Shown here in pieces: positions 21,717 through 35,201 of a stretch of 64,000 nucleotides of DNA. Origin of the DNA: Linnemannia schmuckeri (taxonomy: Eukaryota > Mortierellomycota > Mortierellomycetes > Mortierellales > Mortierellaceae); the NCBI GenBank assembly GCA_029449235.1, contig JANATG010000008.1:310001-374000 (forward strand), written 5' to 3'. The number at the start of each line of letters is the position of its first letter. Position 1 is the stretch's first letter. The translations under genes were made by a program, and so were the position numbers. The notes under the pieces are model-generated. The model did no database searches. It saw nothing but the letters and a program-made list of their open reading frames with translations, and had not been told where the DNA came from.

Positions 21717-24700
21717 TTAACGATCCCAGCCGCCGACCATACGCTGCTGCTGCTGGTGCTGGTGCTGGTGCTGGTGCTGGTGCTGCGGCTGCTGCGGCTG
21801 ATGATGACCAGATCGATCGAGCGCAGAGTCGGCCAAGAAGGGTAGCGCCGACGCAGAGAGGGTCGAGCCCATCAACGCCGATGATCCTATAATATGTCCT
21901 CCACTTCCACCTCCTCCACTACCACTACTACCTACGAGTTCACCTCCCAACGCGCCGACTCCAGAACCAATTCCGCCATTGATAAAATCATAGGCTTTGC
22001 TGTTCTGTTGATACCCGCCGCTACTGCTGTTAATCTGGCTGGCGAGATTGGTATGAGTGTGATGATTGAACGGCGACGAGTGGCCATGGCTGTGGCTGAT
22101 CGTCCCGCCTCCGATAATGCCACCCAGTCCGCTTGAAATCAAGTCGCGCTCATTGTTGCCGTTGCCATTGCCGATACTATTGGTACCAAACGCAGACCCA
22201 GGACTGAACCCAGATATGGCCAACGAACCTGCTGCACCAGATCCAGAAACAGGTGTGCCACGACTAGGCGAGTTGAAGCCACTGTTGCCAGTGTTGGAGC
22301 CAGGGGTAGTAGTATCGTTGAGGGTATGACGAGCCATGGCACTGACGAGCGACTTGCGGCCATAGAGGTCCGAACTACTGTTACTCAACCGGACAACGTG
22401 GTGTGGTGGAGGTGGGGGTGTCACAGCCTGTTGGTGATGAAGCTGATAGTGTTGATGGTGGTGATGCTGAGGCGAGCTGGGGCGGTAGAGGAGCTGGTTG
22501 CTGTACATCGATCCCATCGACGGCACGGACCCACGCCGGTTTGCAAGCACAGACGACATCGATGCCTGCAATCCAAACCCATTCCCTCCATAAATCCCTT
22601 GTTGCTGCTGCTGCTTCTGCTGTGATGATTGGTACTGCGGAGTATGATGGTACGATCGATGGTACCGGTTCCGCATCTCGTCAAAGGGCTCATCACTCTC
22701 GTCCTCCGTGGAAATATCATCGCTGTTTACAGATCCGCCAGTCGATCCTAGACCACCACCGATGGGGCCCAAGAACATGGTATGATGACTACTCGTCGTG
22801 CTGTTGTGACTCGAGTGACGTTGACGCTGTTGAGGGTACTGCGGCGACTGTCCAAACACCGAGGAGCTTTGGTACCCCTGACCATTCGTCTGCTGTTGCT
22901 GTTGCTGGTATCGGTTATTGCTGTTCCCGCTGTTGAGCGTGGGTCCATATCCGGGTCCGAACGCAGGACTCGACCCCAGCTTCTCGTCCAAAAACTGTAA
23001 GCTGTCACGAGAACTCGAAGACCCAGAGTAAGGGCGCTGAGGCGAAGGTTGGTGATGAGGAGTGTGCTGGTTCATCATACTGGCAAAATTACCAACATTA
23101 CTCGACACCCCTTGGACAGGCGAGTTGTTGTTGGAGTAGAGATGGTTCAATAACATTGTCGAGCCGGGGGTTTGGAAGCTCATCACTCCGCCATAGGGTC
23201 CCTCGGGGGAGAAGATCGCACTCTGTTGGCTCTGGCCACTACTAGATGAGTAGAAGGCATTGTTGGCTCCCACGCTACCAATGCCAGGGGGTGGGGTACA
23301 GAACTGACCAATCGATCGCGTGTATCCAGGTGTCGAAGGCGCCTGCATTACTTGCGCCTGCTGCTTGCTAGGATTGCCCCATGGGTCGATTGGCAAACTA
23401 GTGAGTCGGTTGAACGAAGGTGACTGACTCTGCTGTTGCTGTTGCTGGCTCTGACCAGGGTGAGTGTTTGTGGGCTGGCTAGGCGTGAACGAAGGATCCA
23501 ATCCTGCGATGGTGGTCATTCCAGAGGACGATCCTGACACAGATGTGAGCTGTCGGGAATGCTGTTCGGGCCAGCGAGGAGGCGATGAAGCGAGTGGTGG
23601 CAGGCCTTGCGAGGGACCGTGCGAGAATAATGACCTAATATCTGGGGCAACCATCGATCCTGCTGGCACATTTGGATTGGGTACACCTTGACCTGCACCA
23701 GGAGCACGGCTCAGCGTCTCAAACGCATTGCCGGCGTTCTCGAACAGAGAGTAGTTCAAGAACGCAGGGACAGGTGCTGGCAAATCTAGATCAATCAAGA
23801 AAATATGATACAATATTTTTGGTGGCGTTAGATCACTCGACAAAAAACTTTACATAAAGAGGATGTAACACAATAAAACAAAAGGCTGTACCTCCGCCGG
23901 CGACAGAGGAGAGGATCTTGCTATTAAAATGAGGGAAGGCTTCAGCAAATGAGTCCGAGCGAGGTCGCTGGATACGAATCTCGTCATCATAGACCTCGAT
24001 CTGGTTGTCGATCAGGAACTGGACCAGTAACTCCTTAGCGCTCTGAAGGTAGTCCTCGTTGTTGCGACTGTACTTGAAGATGAACACATGGTCGTCTTCC
24101 TCGCTGTCATCGTCATCGTCATCGCTGTCTGTTAGGCTGCTGAGAGATCGAGCCAGTTCATCGTTGCCCTCGACGCTAAGATCCCTATTCTTGGGTGAGT
24201 CCAAAGCCGCGGTGGGTTGACAATCCGAGATGGATCCAGTAGGAGAAGAAGCTTTTGGCTCGGGTGTGCGTCTACCTTCGCTCTGGCCGCCAGTGCTGAC
24301 CTCGCGGATGGGAGGAGGGATTAAGGTCATGTTCCACTCGTTCTTCATCCTGTCCAGAACCTCAACCTTGAACTCGGACTTGAGCAAGACACGATCCATC
24401 GCCTCAGAGAAGGGAACAGGGTAGACATACTGCTCATCGACCAGAGACAGTAGCATCGATGTAGCCTGCTGGATAAGCGATTCTGGTCCAGAGATCCAAA
24501 CAATATCACTGCCAGTCTCCTTCTCAGGGAATCGAACAGTGGCGTTGGTGGCGTCCTGGAGCTCAGCCAAAGCCTTGGCACGATCCGACATCAACGAAAG
24601 ATGATAGTGCTTGGAAATCGACAACGAGTGGTGCACAAAGTCCTTGTCTTTGGGGTTGACCAGCTCCATGACGGCGTGCTTGAGATTTTCCAAGTTCATG

Positions 24701-27700
24701 GCGTTCTTGGAGGGCGTCCTAGCGACGACATTGTCTAAGTTATCGAAGTATCCTCCTAAATTGGCAAACTCTTCTGAGTTGGAAAACTTAACGTAAACGC
24801 CAAACTTCTTCATGATCCGCTGGATGTTCTTGCCACCAACACCAATGATCCGCTTGTGGTAGATCTCAGGGACATAGAACGAAATCTCGGCTGGAAGCTC
24901 CTCCTGGAGAAGTGCAAGCGCTTCAACAGCCTTGACCGCGATCGTGGAGCTAAGATCGACGTAAAAGTTGTACTCGTTACAAGGATCAAACTTAATCTTG
25001 GCCCCGGTCGCCTTCATGATCCGGTTGATTTTGCCGTTCTTCTTGCCTGAAATGAACTCCCGGTGTTCATTCGCCAACTCGACTGAAAACTTGACTTCGT
25101 AGTGCAGCGTCTTGATGAAATCAATGTCGGTCAAGAACTGGACTGCGATCCTTGTCTGGATCTCGTTGCCGAAAATGTAGAACCCGTTGTTGCGGAACTC
25201 GACCTCGGCTCCTGATGCCTGCGAGACCAGTTTGGAGATGTTGGCGATGGGTGAGAGGGCGTTGGATGGGCTCAAAGGGATCGCGGTCAGATTCTCTCGC
25301 ACCGGTGACAACAAGTTGATCGATCCCGAGTGGAACTGAGACGACTATTAGCCGTTGAATAGAAGGAATAAAAACATATAAGAAAACTTGTATACTTTCG
25401 AGCGTGAAAAGCTATCGACAGGATATGCTGAGGTAACTTACAAGCTGCATGACGGTGCGGATAGTGCGCTCAACATTCACGCGAGATTCTCCATAGACAA
25501 AGATGATGGGATGACTGGCGCCGAGTGGAGGAAAGGCGATAAACGAGGCATTATCGATCATAATCGACCGCAACTTGTCACGATGGTTCAACAGCATCCA
25601 GTCGAGTTTACGCGAGGCAATATTGACTTGGCGGGTACAGGCGGGCGCAGCGGCCTGAACACGAGAGTATGTTCGTGAGAGCACATCCTTAACAATCTGA
25701 ACCTTAGAGGGCTCTCCGGTGACGTAGACGTCATTGTATCGAGGATCGACAGGGCTGCCACTCTTGTTGGTGGTCTGAGCAAAGGGCGAAGCCATGTAGA
25801 TGCTCGTTCTCGTCCTGGCCATCAACTCCTGTAGATCTTCTCGCTTGCGACCTCCCACCATGTTTTGGTACTTTAGCTCAATTTGGATCCTCTCCTGAAC
25901 AGACCCTGGCTGGAGAGAGTCGATGGCGACCAAGAGCAGTAGCCTCGCTGCCTCTGCATTTTCCCATGATCCTGACACGAGCAGTTCGACCATTTCCTGT
26001 CGTGCGTGGGCTGCCACAACGGACTTTGCCGAGGGGAGGGCATGGAACTGGCTGGAGACAAGAGTGATGGTGGTGCGCGTGGTTGAGGAGATGAGGTCGA
26101 CTTGAGACTTGAACTTTGGCAACACTGTGAGGTAGGAGGAGAAGGAGCTGGTGGTGGAGGTGGCAGCAGGTGGTGGTGGTGGTGGTGGTATAGAGTTTGG
26201 TGCGACAGTGGTAGAGGTCGATGCGGGTGTTAATCCGTTGGGGCTAGCAGGGAGCGATGGGTCCTTTGTTGCTGATGAGGTTGTCGTCGTAGTGGTATCT
26301 TCATTTTGCTGTTGTTGGGTATATGACGGGTTAGCGACAGTTGCTGATTGTTCAAGGGAGGACTCTTGCTTTGACGCTGCGGTGTCGGGGGAGGACGATC
26401 TTGGTTGTGAGTATGGGTCTGCGGTGATGGACGCCTTGCTAATCTTGATCGACAGCCGCGGCTGTTGTGTTCAATGATAGGAGGTATTGGTGAGTAAGTG
26501 AGCTGATATAATCACAAATGAATGATGGATGATATCGACTAATGGAAACTGATGATGGTTGAGGGTGATTGATGATCCTGTCTACTTCTACTCTCTCAGG
26601 AATGATAACATGCGCAGAGCACTTCTCTCCGAACAATCCATAGGCATCCATATATATCCGATAGTGACAACCACTGCTAAGCTGCATGCAATCCATTCCT
26701 CGTCAAATAACCACCCTCCTCCTTCATCCACATACACAAGCACTCATTAAACAACCCCTCGGACCCCTCAAAAAAAAATCCCTTCAACGTGAACAAGTAC
26801 TCTTCTCCCTTTTCCCGCCTTTTCTCTTCACTCCTCTGACCAGGCTGTTTGGCTAATCAAATATTACTCCGTGGTCATCGTAGTAGTACGCTGTCATGTC
26901 AGGGTGTGGACAGGGTACGTTAGCGAAATGGACCACGAGGTATGGATTGTTTTGCTGTAGAAAATGTAAAAGAAGTACGAGAAGAAAAAAGAGAAAACGA
27001 CGTCGTCGAGTCGGATGTCATTGGTCCGAGGGACCACTGCGGGGCTAGTTGCCACGATTTTCAGTTGCGTTTTTCTTTTTTTTTTTGACGAGTCGGACAC
27101 CCTCCATTTGGGCGTACACAAGAAAGGAAGGAGGGGTTGATTGGCTGCAGGGTGTGTATGTATGTGTATGCGAGTCATTATCCAGAAAAAGAACATGCCA
27201 CCATCCATGTAATGCAAGAGCGTAACTGCTGCTTCCTGTCTGGTTGCTGAGCTGCGGGAGAGAGAGAGTGAGGAAGGGTGCAGGTCGATATTCCGTTTGT
27301 GAATTTATGTCGGGAAAAAGAAAAACGGAAAGTTGTTGTGGCCTTGATGCATATCCGAGCCATCCATGTCCATGGTTTTGTTGTTTGTTGCGTGTGGAGA
27401 GAGGATGCTTTTTTGATTGCATTGTCCCTCTCATTGTTATTATCTTTTTGTCGTCCGATTCCAGATGGGGATCTTTGCTCGCTGCTCCCTGCCCCCTTGC
27501 TCCTTGCTCCCTTGTTCTCCCTTCTCTCTTCTCTCTTTTTATCCCTCCTGCCTCATCTCACCCACCAAACCACCCCCCACGATTGTTTTTATGTTTTGCG
27601 TGATTGTGTTTTTGTTGCTGTTTGTTGTTTGTGTTTCCTCCTCCCCTCCTCCTCTCCATGGCCCCCCTTCTTGACTTCCATTATAAACTATCCGTTGTAT

Positions 27701-28108
27701 CGGATATAACAATAGCAGACAAAAACCGAACTGGTGTTCGCAATGAACAAAACAACAAAAAAAGTTGAATGAAGGATCTAGGGTGTGTACGTGTGCAATT
27801 CCTGCTCATTGTCTTACCTTGAGAGGATTGCTGCGCATGAAGGCACCTCTGGCAGACATGACATTCTGATAAGCACCGGTGATGGTGACGTTGTAGACAG
27901 ACTGATGGGTCTCGATCGACAATCGTTTCTTCGCCTGAGTGCTGTTGATGGCAACATCGAGAATTGCCTGGCAGTGGTGGGAATGACCAATGTCGATACA
28001 GAGTTGCTGGAAAACTGATGTCATCACTTCATCGACGGGTCCTCCTGTTTGCGCCTGCGCTGGTGTTGGGCAGGGGAAGCATAGGGAGAGGATCGTGTTC
28101 TCTGCCAT
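21717..28108 (-). CDS. large multi-KH-domain RNA-binding protein (YLL032C-like)
   Basis: KH domains bind single-stranded RNA. Exons 27818-28108, 25442-26461, 23892-25344 and 21717-23785 join in phase (GTAAGA, GTAAGT and GTACAG donors) to about 1,610 residues. The N-terminal half holds KH-like repeats, including GKKNGKINRIMKATGAKI and HKRIIGVGGKNIQRIMKKFG with the GxxG loop, followed by an acidic stretch (DSDDDDDDSEEDD). The C-terminal 690 residues are low-complexity (Gln, Ser, Gly, Asn, His runs, with an HQHQ repeat at the very end), typical of RNA-granule proteins. Similar proteins include budding-yeast YLL032C and the animal BicC type; the exact orthologue is not certain. The first intron (26462-27817) is 1,356 nt, far above the local norm, so an extra exon may hide there. 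The start at 28108 is the first ATG after an in-frame stop. Confidence 0.8.
21735..21800. repeat. CTG/CTGGTG microsatellite in coding sequence
   Basis: About four CTG followed by about five CTGGTG hexamers and more CTG-like triplets; on the coding (minus) strand this gives an alternating His-Gln tract near the C-terminus of the KH protein. Likely length-variable between strains. Confidence 0.8.
26462..27817 (-). other. unusually long intron of the KH-domain gene
   Basis: The donor GTAAGA at 27817 and acceptor CAACAG at 26462-26464 bracket 1,356 bases with no recognised exon. Plus-strand ORFs at 27240-27700 are CT-rich low-complexity reading frames and not supported as genes. A promoter for a shorter transcript could lie here. 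Confidence 0.5.
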
Positions 28109-29860
28109 GTCTTCTTTGTTTTTGTTGGTTGAGTTGGCTGGTGTGCCTTTGTCTTGTCGCTGTTGATTGTCCTGTTCCTGCTGTTGCTGTTTTAAGGAGG
28201 TTCAGTCAAGGCGAGGGGAGAGTTTGATGATGTGTGGGACGAGTGAGTGGCGTTTGTTTGTAAAGGGTAGAGTGAGGGGTTAGGTGACGGGCGAGGAGAG
28301 CGGGATGGGTTCCAACAAGGGAGACAAAGAGTTGTTTGTCGCTAGTTTGTCAATTAAAGCCGGGAAGGTAAAGAAATATAGGCTAACGTTTGTTGTTGGA
28401 CAACTTGGGTATGACAGTGGTATGTGTGGTAGACGATATGGTGGTGGCGCGGTGGACAGAGAAGGATCGACTGGACGAAAGGGACGTGTTCAAAGAGCAA
28501 TCTCTGTTTGTTGGATAGAATGGGTGATGAGAAGTAGATATAGAGAATGTCGACAATAAAGTTGGGGGTGTGGAGGGGGTTCGTGCCAAAAGGGTTTAAT
28601 AAAGAGAGTGCAAAAATGGATGGTATCAATAAGGAGCAGGCGGGGTATGATGAGTAAGGAGAGAGGACAGGTGAAGGAAGGAGGGAAAGAAGATGAGGAG
28701 GAAGAAAGGAAGAAAGGAAGAAGGAAAAGAGGTTGTTAGTGAGTGGGCAAGAAAGAAAAAGAAATGACCGTTATTGTTGTATCGAAACAGAGGATTATGA
28801 CTGGAGAGATACACAGAAAAAAAAAAAAAAAAAAAAAAAAAAGATAAAGGGGTATTGTACTTCTTTGACAACGGAGAAGTGGAGACGACAGAGGTGTTTG
28901 AGGATCGGGGGATCGGAGGAATAGCAGACGTCAGACAAAGAGAGAAGAAACACACCAGGCGACTACAGAAAAGGGGAGGGAGCAGGACAGGAGGAGAAGA
29001 AGGGATAAGAAGGAAGAAGAAGGAAGAAGAAGGAAGAACAAGAAGCTGAAGATGGATGGAAGGATGTGGAGAAAGAGAGAACATTTAGAAAATAGGGAAA
29101 GGGACCAACGACAGGTGCTATAATAAGAGAAGACAGGAATAACACACAATGGGAATCGAATACAGTGTAATGTAATGTGTATGAAGACATGTATGCATGG
29201 CTGCAGTGGCGAGTGTCTACGAGAAACAGCTTGTATGCTCGGGACATGGGGTGAAGCATAGACACTTTATCACTTCAAAAGGTCAAATATGAATAAGTCA
29301 AGAAACGTGTCGGGTGATAGAGTGAGTATTCCCGGGTAGATGTCATTGGTTGTGCAATCTATCTGTTGTGCATGTGCGTGTGCTAGTGGACCCTGTTGCT
29401 GTCACACGTCAATTATTATATGAAAATTTGGCGAGGGGACACAAGGAAGAAGGGGATCAAAAGGCAAAGAGATAAGGCATTGGAAAGATCGACAACATCA
29501 TCTGGCTGATTGATTAGATGAAAGGGTTGACCTGAGGGAATAGGGGGATAACAGAGGAAGGAGAGACGATGTATAGGGAAAGATGGAAGGATACTGTGAT
29601 CAGGGACAGAGTATGCGTATGTTTGTTTACCTTGGGAATATGTCTGTCTTTTGGCAGGGGGGGCGAAGGGATGGAGGCTGTGCTTCTGTTATATACAAAG
29701 GGTATCAAATGGGAGAGAAATACAGGGGCCGCACAGAAGACGCCACAAAGAAGGAAAAGGAGGACTTGAAAGGAGAAAAGAAGAGTCGACAAAAGGAGAA
29801 AAAGAGGAGAAGGAGAAGAGGAAGAAGAAGAATAAAAGTAAGAAGCACCACCTAACGCCT

Positions 29861-29891
<31 letters not shown>

Positions 29892-32800
29892 ACGGTTTAC
29901 TTACCGCCACTGATCCTTCCCCGTTAATCAACAGTTGGTCAGGTTCACAAGTTACCTAAAGTACGGGGATGGTACATCTTACTTCTGCGTTTAGTGTCAT
30001 TCTCCTCTTATTGCACTATTCAACGAATATCCGTAATGGGATTAGTCGATCCCATACTACGGACAATTACTCATTCTGGAATGAAGTACATCCAATGCCG
30101 ACGACGATGATGATAGCGTTATTCCTCTCTGTCCTGATTCCTGTCAGGGACACATCAGCACATACACATACACACATGCATACAAACACGGCAACACAGA
30201 CAACGGACAACGGCGACAAAAACGACAACGACCGGTTCGGTTAGATCGGCCTTTACGCCATGTGTCACACACTCGGACTAAACAAGGTTATTTCTTTCTT
30301 TTCTCATTCTTTTTCTCTGTCGCCGTTTTGGGAGCCCATTTTCCCATGTGTACACATCGTCCATACTTTCTTGCACATATCATTGTCAACGTCAACACAT
30401 TGAGGGCCCTTACTTTTCGTTAGTACCTTCATACATAGTCATTTGCCATCGGGTTACCGGCTACAAGGATAACAGGCTAAATCATCCTAATGGGCAAATA
30501 GTTCGGATGGCGATCTTATCCTTCTTCAACCAGGAAAGTTAATCGTGGACTCTGATTGGCTGATCACATCCCAACCCCCCCCCCTCTGCTTGTATGTTCT
30601 GCATCCGCAATGTAGTCCATCATCATAGGTCACTCTTTTTCTCTGCACAAAAGAACGAACGAACCGGAGATGCTCCCCCCACAGACACACTCACTTCTAC
30701 ACTATTACTCTCTTTGTTCGAATGCTGATATCAATCTCAGTCTGGTCATATACACATTCAATTGCTGCACATGGAGTATAGAAGGAAGCATGCTAGCGCT
30801 AAATTGGGCAGGCACAACGGCAAACTTGAAGATCTTCCGGAGAAAGTGGCATTCATTGAGGGATATTTTCCGTACCAATCCACTTTCTTTCCTTAACTTA
30901 TTCTTTTTTTTCTCTCACGCTTTCATACCTGGCCCGCTGCGTTTCTTTGCCGGAGAGTACGATGTTACATGTTTGTTTGTTCCTGACCTGGCCCTGAACA
31001 GAGAGCATGGTGCACAATGACCTTCGCCTGATCATTATTATTATTATTATTTGGCACATATACACACCTATTTCCGGTGCACCGAAGCATTTTTTTTCCC
31101 ACCAAGCAGGCTACGCATAAATCGTATCATATTCCTATGAATTGTTCAAAAGAAGGGTGCTTGCTTCGACAACTTTGCATCTAAAGGACTCTTACAGGTG
31201 ATGCAGCACCTTCTTGATTTCACGCACACACTTGTTGACTCCCCCCTGAAAACAGATCGTCAAATCGAACATAAAAAAATTCAGCGATATCTAATCTACG
31301 AAGATTGAGAGGATCCGGATCTGGGTGCGGTCCTTATTCAACCGTTCTTCACCTCATTGGACCACCTCCATTATCTCTTTAGGCGTGCTTATCAACTAAT
31401 ATGCCAGTTTGTTTTCTTTTTTGAAGTACTCAGGGTCGCACAAATGTTGTTGTTGGACAATTTACTCCATAAATGAATTGCTCTCGCCTCTTACTTGTGT
31501 ACTTGTCTCTGTCATCATCACAACAATCGTCATTTCTCGACCCATGCAATGTTTGCACATCAACCAGAACACATAAATAAAAAAACTTTATTTTTCTAGG
31601 CGCACGATTACCATTGTCCCTTTTTTGTACTTGTCCCCACAATAACATAAAGTGCTAGGGATAAACTGACGATGATGGGATGTGGAACATAGGAAAAAAA
31701 TGATCAAGTTACCCACACCCTGGGCACCTCTCGTCATTTCTTTCTTTTTGTTTACGCCGACCTTCGACTTTCTTCTTTTTTCTCATGATGTTGCGATGCG
31801 ATGTTACAATGATAAGCAGAGTGTGAGCCCAGACCCCCATGCCTACGTTCTCTCATCTTCTCTCCTTTCACTTAGTGCACTGTCGTACACAAGAGGTCCG
31901 CAAATTGCCAGAATTCCTCGGCACAAAAGAAAAAATAGCAATTGGATGCTTGATGACATCGCAGTTAGCGGACAAGCAAACAGCCCACAACGACACAGCA
32001 TTGGACGATTGGACAGAGGGGAACGTTGGTTTTTTAGATGGGATTAGAGAAAAGGTGTGGAGTGACAAGTGTTTTTGACTGTCTTTATCGAAAACCTCCA
32101 TCTACTTTTCATATTTTCATTCCCCTCCAAGCTAGAATCATAGAAAACATGGCGGATATTCACGCCCAGCAAATTGGGACAATTCATCAACCCCATTTAG
32201 TAGGAGGTGGTAGCGTGGCGTGTAAAGTAAATGAACAAGGATAAGAGGCAAGGATGGAGGAGTTCTCCCGACCGGGTGGCTATTCTCCGATCAACAAACC
32301 AATTTTTTGATTGGTCCTGTGGCAAATGTCCGAAAGAGGCAGGAGAGAATGGGGATGGTTGATTTTATTTTGATCAAAGAAAGCAAAGACGAGGAACCGT
32401 CATGGCACTTCCTTGGCGGATGGACTCCCGTAGCCAATGACGACGACCTATAAAGCAAACATCCAGCAGGTACATTAAAATAGTTTTTGTTGAATTGAAT
32501 AGACATAATAATAAGAACGTTTTTCCATGACTCTGACCCCTGATTCTCCTCTTCATCACTTCTTCCAGATTGCCTTCTAGCCCTTGGACAAGAACACCAA
32601 CGGGCCATCCGGCTGTCGTCCCGAGCAACGAGCAATGCTGATAAATACCAGATCGCTGTAGTCCATATATAAAAAAGAACGGAATCCCCTTTTTTTGTCT
32701 TGTTTCCTCGTATTTACATCCACCCCCTCCTCTCCTCCTTTCCGGTTACCTTTTTTTTTTTCTTTTTTTTTTTTTTTCCTCTCTTCTCGTTGTTCATTTC

Positions 32801-33036
32801 CTATTTCCCTCTCCCTCCCTCTCCTCCTCTTCCTCCTTCTCCTCCTCCTTCCACCTCGCCTCTCATATACCACGCCGTTGATACCTGGCTTCCTTTGCAT
32901 TTATTATTTTACATTTTCCCATCAATCTTCTTCACACGAGCACATTCCTAAACTATACGCACCTACCCTTTCCACCAAACCAAACTTTCCCATCACTACC
33001 ACATTTTCCCTCTCACCCGTCCACTCACCTCCTACA
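28109..33036. other. 4.9-kb divergent intergenic region
   Basis: It separates the KH gene (minus) and the PTR2 gene (plus). I see no supported exon. It holds purine/pyrimidine-biased tracts (28620-29100), A runs (about 28817-28842 and 29862-29887), an ATT microsatellite (about 31036-31050) and a long pyrimidine-rich leader at 32690-33036. Small ORFs here are low complexity. An unannotated non-coding transcript cannot be excluded. Confidence 0.5.
32690..33036 (+). promoter_or_regulatory. pyrimidine-rich leader of the peptide transporter gene
   Basis: About 340 bases of almost pure C/T on the plus strand (with T runs at 32750-32777) end just before the ATG at 33037, as commonly seen at fungal promoters and 5' leaders. 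Confidence 0.5.
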
Positions 33037-34881
33037 ATGAAATCCGAATACACCGACAGCCCCACTGGCACAGCAATAGCCATCAAAGAACACCACACCT
33101 CTTCTCTGGAAGAAATGTCCGAAGATCTCGACTACAACCATGACCGGGAACCAACTTCCGAAGAATCCGCCACCCTCCGTCGCGTCGCCGACCATATTCC
33201 CGCCTCTGCGTGGCTGGTCGTCGTAGTCGAGTTCTGTGAACGTTTTACGTATTACGGTCTTTCGGGTCCCTTCCAGAACTATATCCAGTACCCTTATACG
33301 GATGTCCGGGGTGCTGATCACCCCGGTGCAATTGGAAAGGGCCAGCAGACTGCCACTGCTTTGAACTATTTCTTCCAGTGTAAGTGTTCTTGACTTTTGA
33401 GTTATTGCATCGCGATCAGTTTTTACCTCTCGATGCAAAAACTATCATGATGACTAACAATAGTTCCATGTCATATTTTTTTTCTCATTTTTTTGAATCC
33501 ATCAACATTAGTCTTCTGCTATGTGACCCCAATTCTGGGAGCAATAATCGCTGACCAATACCTGGGTAAATACAAGACCATCTGCGTCTTCTGCGGGATC
33601 TACATGGTCGGTGTTCTCGTCCTCGTCCTCACATCCATCCCCCCCGCCATCTTTGCCAATGCCGCCCTCCCCGGTCTCGTTATCGCCATGATCATTATCG
33701 GACTCGGAACCGGTGGTATCAAATCCAACGTCTCGCCCATGGTCGCCGAACAGTACCAGGGGACCAAACAGACTGTTAAGACGTTGAAGTCGGGCGAGAA
33801 GGTCATTGTCTGCCCCGATGTCACTGTCCAGTCGATTTTCAACTGGTTCTACTGGTCGATTAACCTGGGATCCTTGTCGGCGATTATTACGACGAACGCG
33901 GAGAAGTATTATGCGTTCTGGTTGGCCTACCTCATCCCCTTGATCATGTTCAACGGCGCCGTGCTTGCTCTTTGGTTCGGGAAGGATAAGGTCGTCAAGA
34001 CAGAGCCCCGTGGATCGGTCCTCATCGAATCCTTCCGTGTCTTTTCGATCGCGCTCCGCAACGGCCGTAACCTCAACGCCGCTAAACCCTCCGTCATCCA
34101 AACCCGCGATCCCTCTGAGGAAGCCACTAGAGGCATTACTTGGGACGACATCTTTATCGACGAACTCCGTCTGACCCTCAAGGCCTGCTCCGTCTTCTTG
34201 TTCTTCCCTCTCTACTGGGTGATCTACAACCAAATCACCACCAACCTGACCTCTCAAGCCGGAACCATGCTTCTCTACGGAATCCCCAATGATGTCGTTA
34301 ACAACATCGATCCCATCGTCTTGATCATCTTCATCCCCATTTTTGACAAGATCATCTACCCTGGTTTCCGTCGCATGGGTTGGGAACTCAAACCCGTCGT
34401 CCGTATCTCCCTCGGTTTCTTCTTCTGCGCCCTCGCCATGGCATGGACAGCCGTCGTCCAACATAAAATCTACATCACAGGCCCTAATTATGAATGCACC
34501 CTCTGCGACGAGAACCAGACCCCCAACAACGTCTCCATTGCCTGGCAGATTCTCTCTTACTTCTTTATCGCTATCTCCGAGATCTTTGCCTCCATTACCG
34601 GCCTCGAGTTTGCGTTCACAAACGCCCCCGCCACCATGAAATCTGTGGTGATGGCTATGTTCCTGTTCACAAACTGCGTCGGTGCACTGTTGGGATTCGC
34701 ATTCTTGCCATTGGCAAAGGACCCGTTGCTGTTGTACATGTACTCGGCTCTGGGTGTTGCAGCCTTGATTATTAGTGTGGCGATTTATTGGTTGTTTAGA
34801 GATTATGATAAGACGATGAAAGTTGATAAGGCTGCCTTGCAGGCCAAGTACAACTTGCGCGTCGACACCCTCGAGCACTAA
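33037..34881 (+). CDS. PTR2: POT-family proton-coupled di/tripeptide transporter (PTR2-like)
   Basis: It imports di- and tripeptides with protons at the plasma membrane (major facilitator, POT/NPF family). Exons 33037-33379 and 33512-34881 (intron donor GTAAGT) give 570 residues, typical for fungal Ptr2. After a hydrophilic N-terminus (about 60 residues), transmembrane helix 1 carries the proton-coupling motif region EFCERFTYYG. The signature block CYVTPILGAIIADQYLGKYKTI and the second signature FNWFYWSINLGSL are intact. About twelve hydrophobic segments can be counted, with the fungal insertion after TM6 (about 215-260) and a short charged tail. The reverse strand also has a long ORF here, which is a shadow. 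In fungi this gene is usually controlled by nitrogen source; nothing in the sequence proves it here. Confidence 0.96.
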
Positions 34882-35201
34882 ACATCCTCCTTACCTTCTT
34901 TCCGTTCTTTCCTTCGTATTTTCTTAATTGTTCCGACTTGTAATAAAACCAAAAATGTACATATACCTTACATCAAAAAAAGTCTGCGCTCTGAATGTTA
35001 TTGAAGGCGTTTTCTTTATGCATTTGGGTGGATACGTTTGTGATCTACAAACTACGTTATGTGAAATGAAGTGGAATGTATGTATAGCTTTTTTCTGTGA
35101 ATGAAAAGAAAAGGAAGTGTTTCGTGTAGCAACAACAACAAAAAAAAATTAAAAAAAAAGAACGCAAGTGAACAGGATTAGCAACGGTAGAGGAGCTCCT
35201 C

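Noticed and set aside
30453..30520. AGGATAACAGGCTAA resembling organellar large-subunit rRNA
   Set aside because: The match is about 15 bases; the following sequence does not continue the rRNA, so it is not called an rRNA or mitochondrial insertion.
32577..32951. Arg/Lys-rich ORF (minus) and Phe/Pro-rich ORF (plus)
   Set aside because: Both are low-complexity readings of the pyrimidine-rich PTR2 leader.
33508..34878. 456-codon minus-strand ORF
   Set aside because: It is the exact antisense shadow of the PTR2 exon; its acidic Asp/Glu/Gly composition comes from the codon bias of the real gene.
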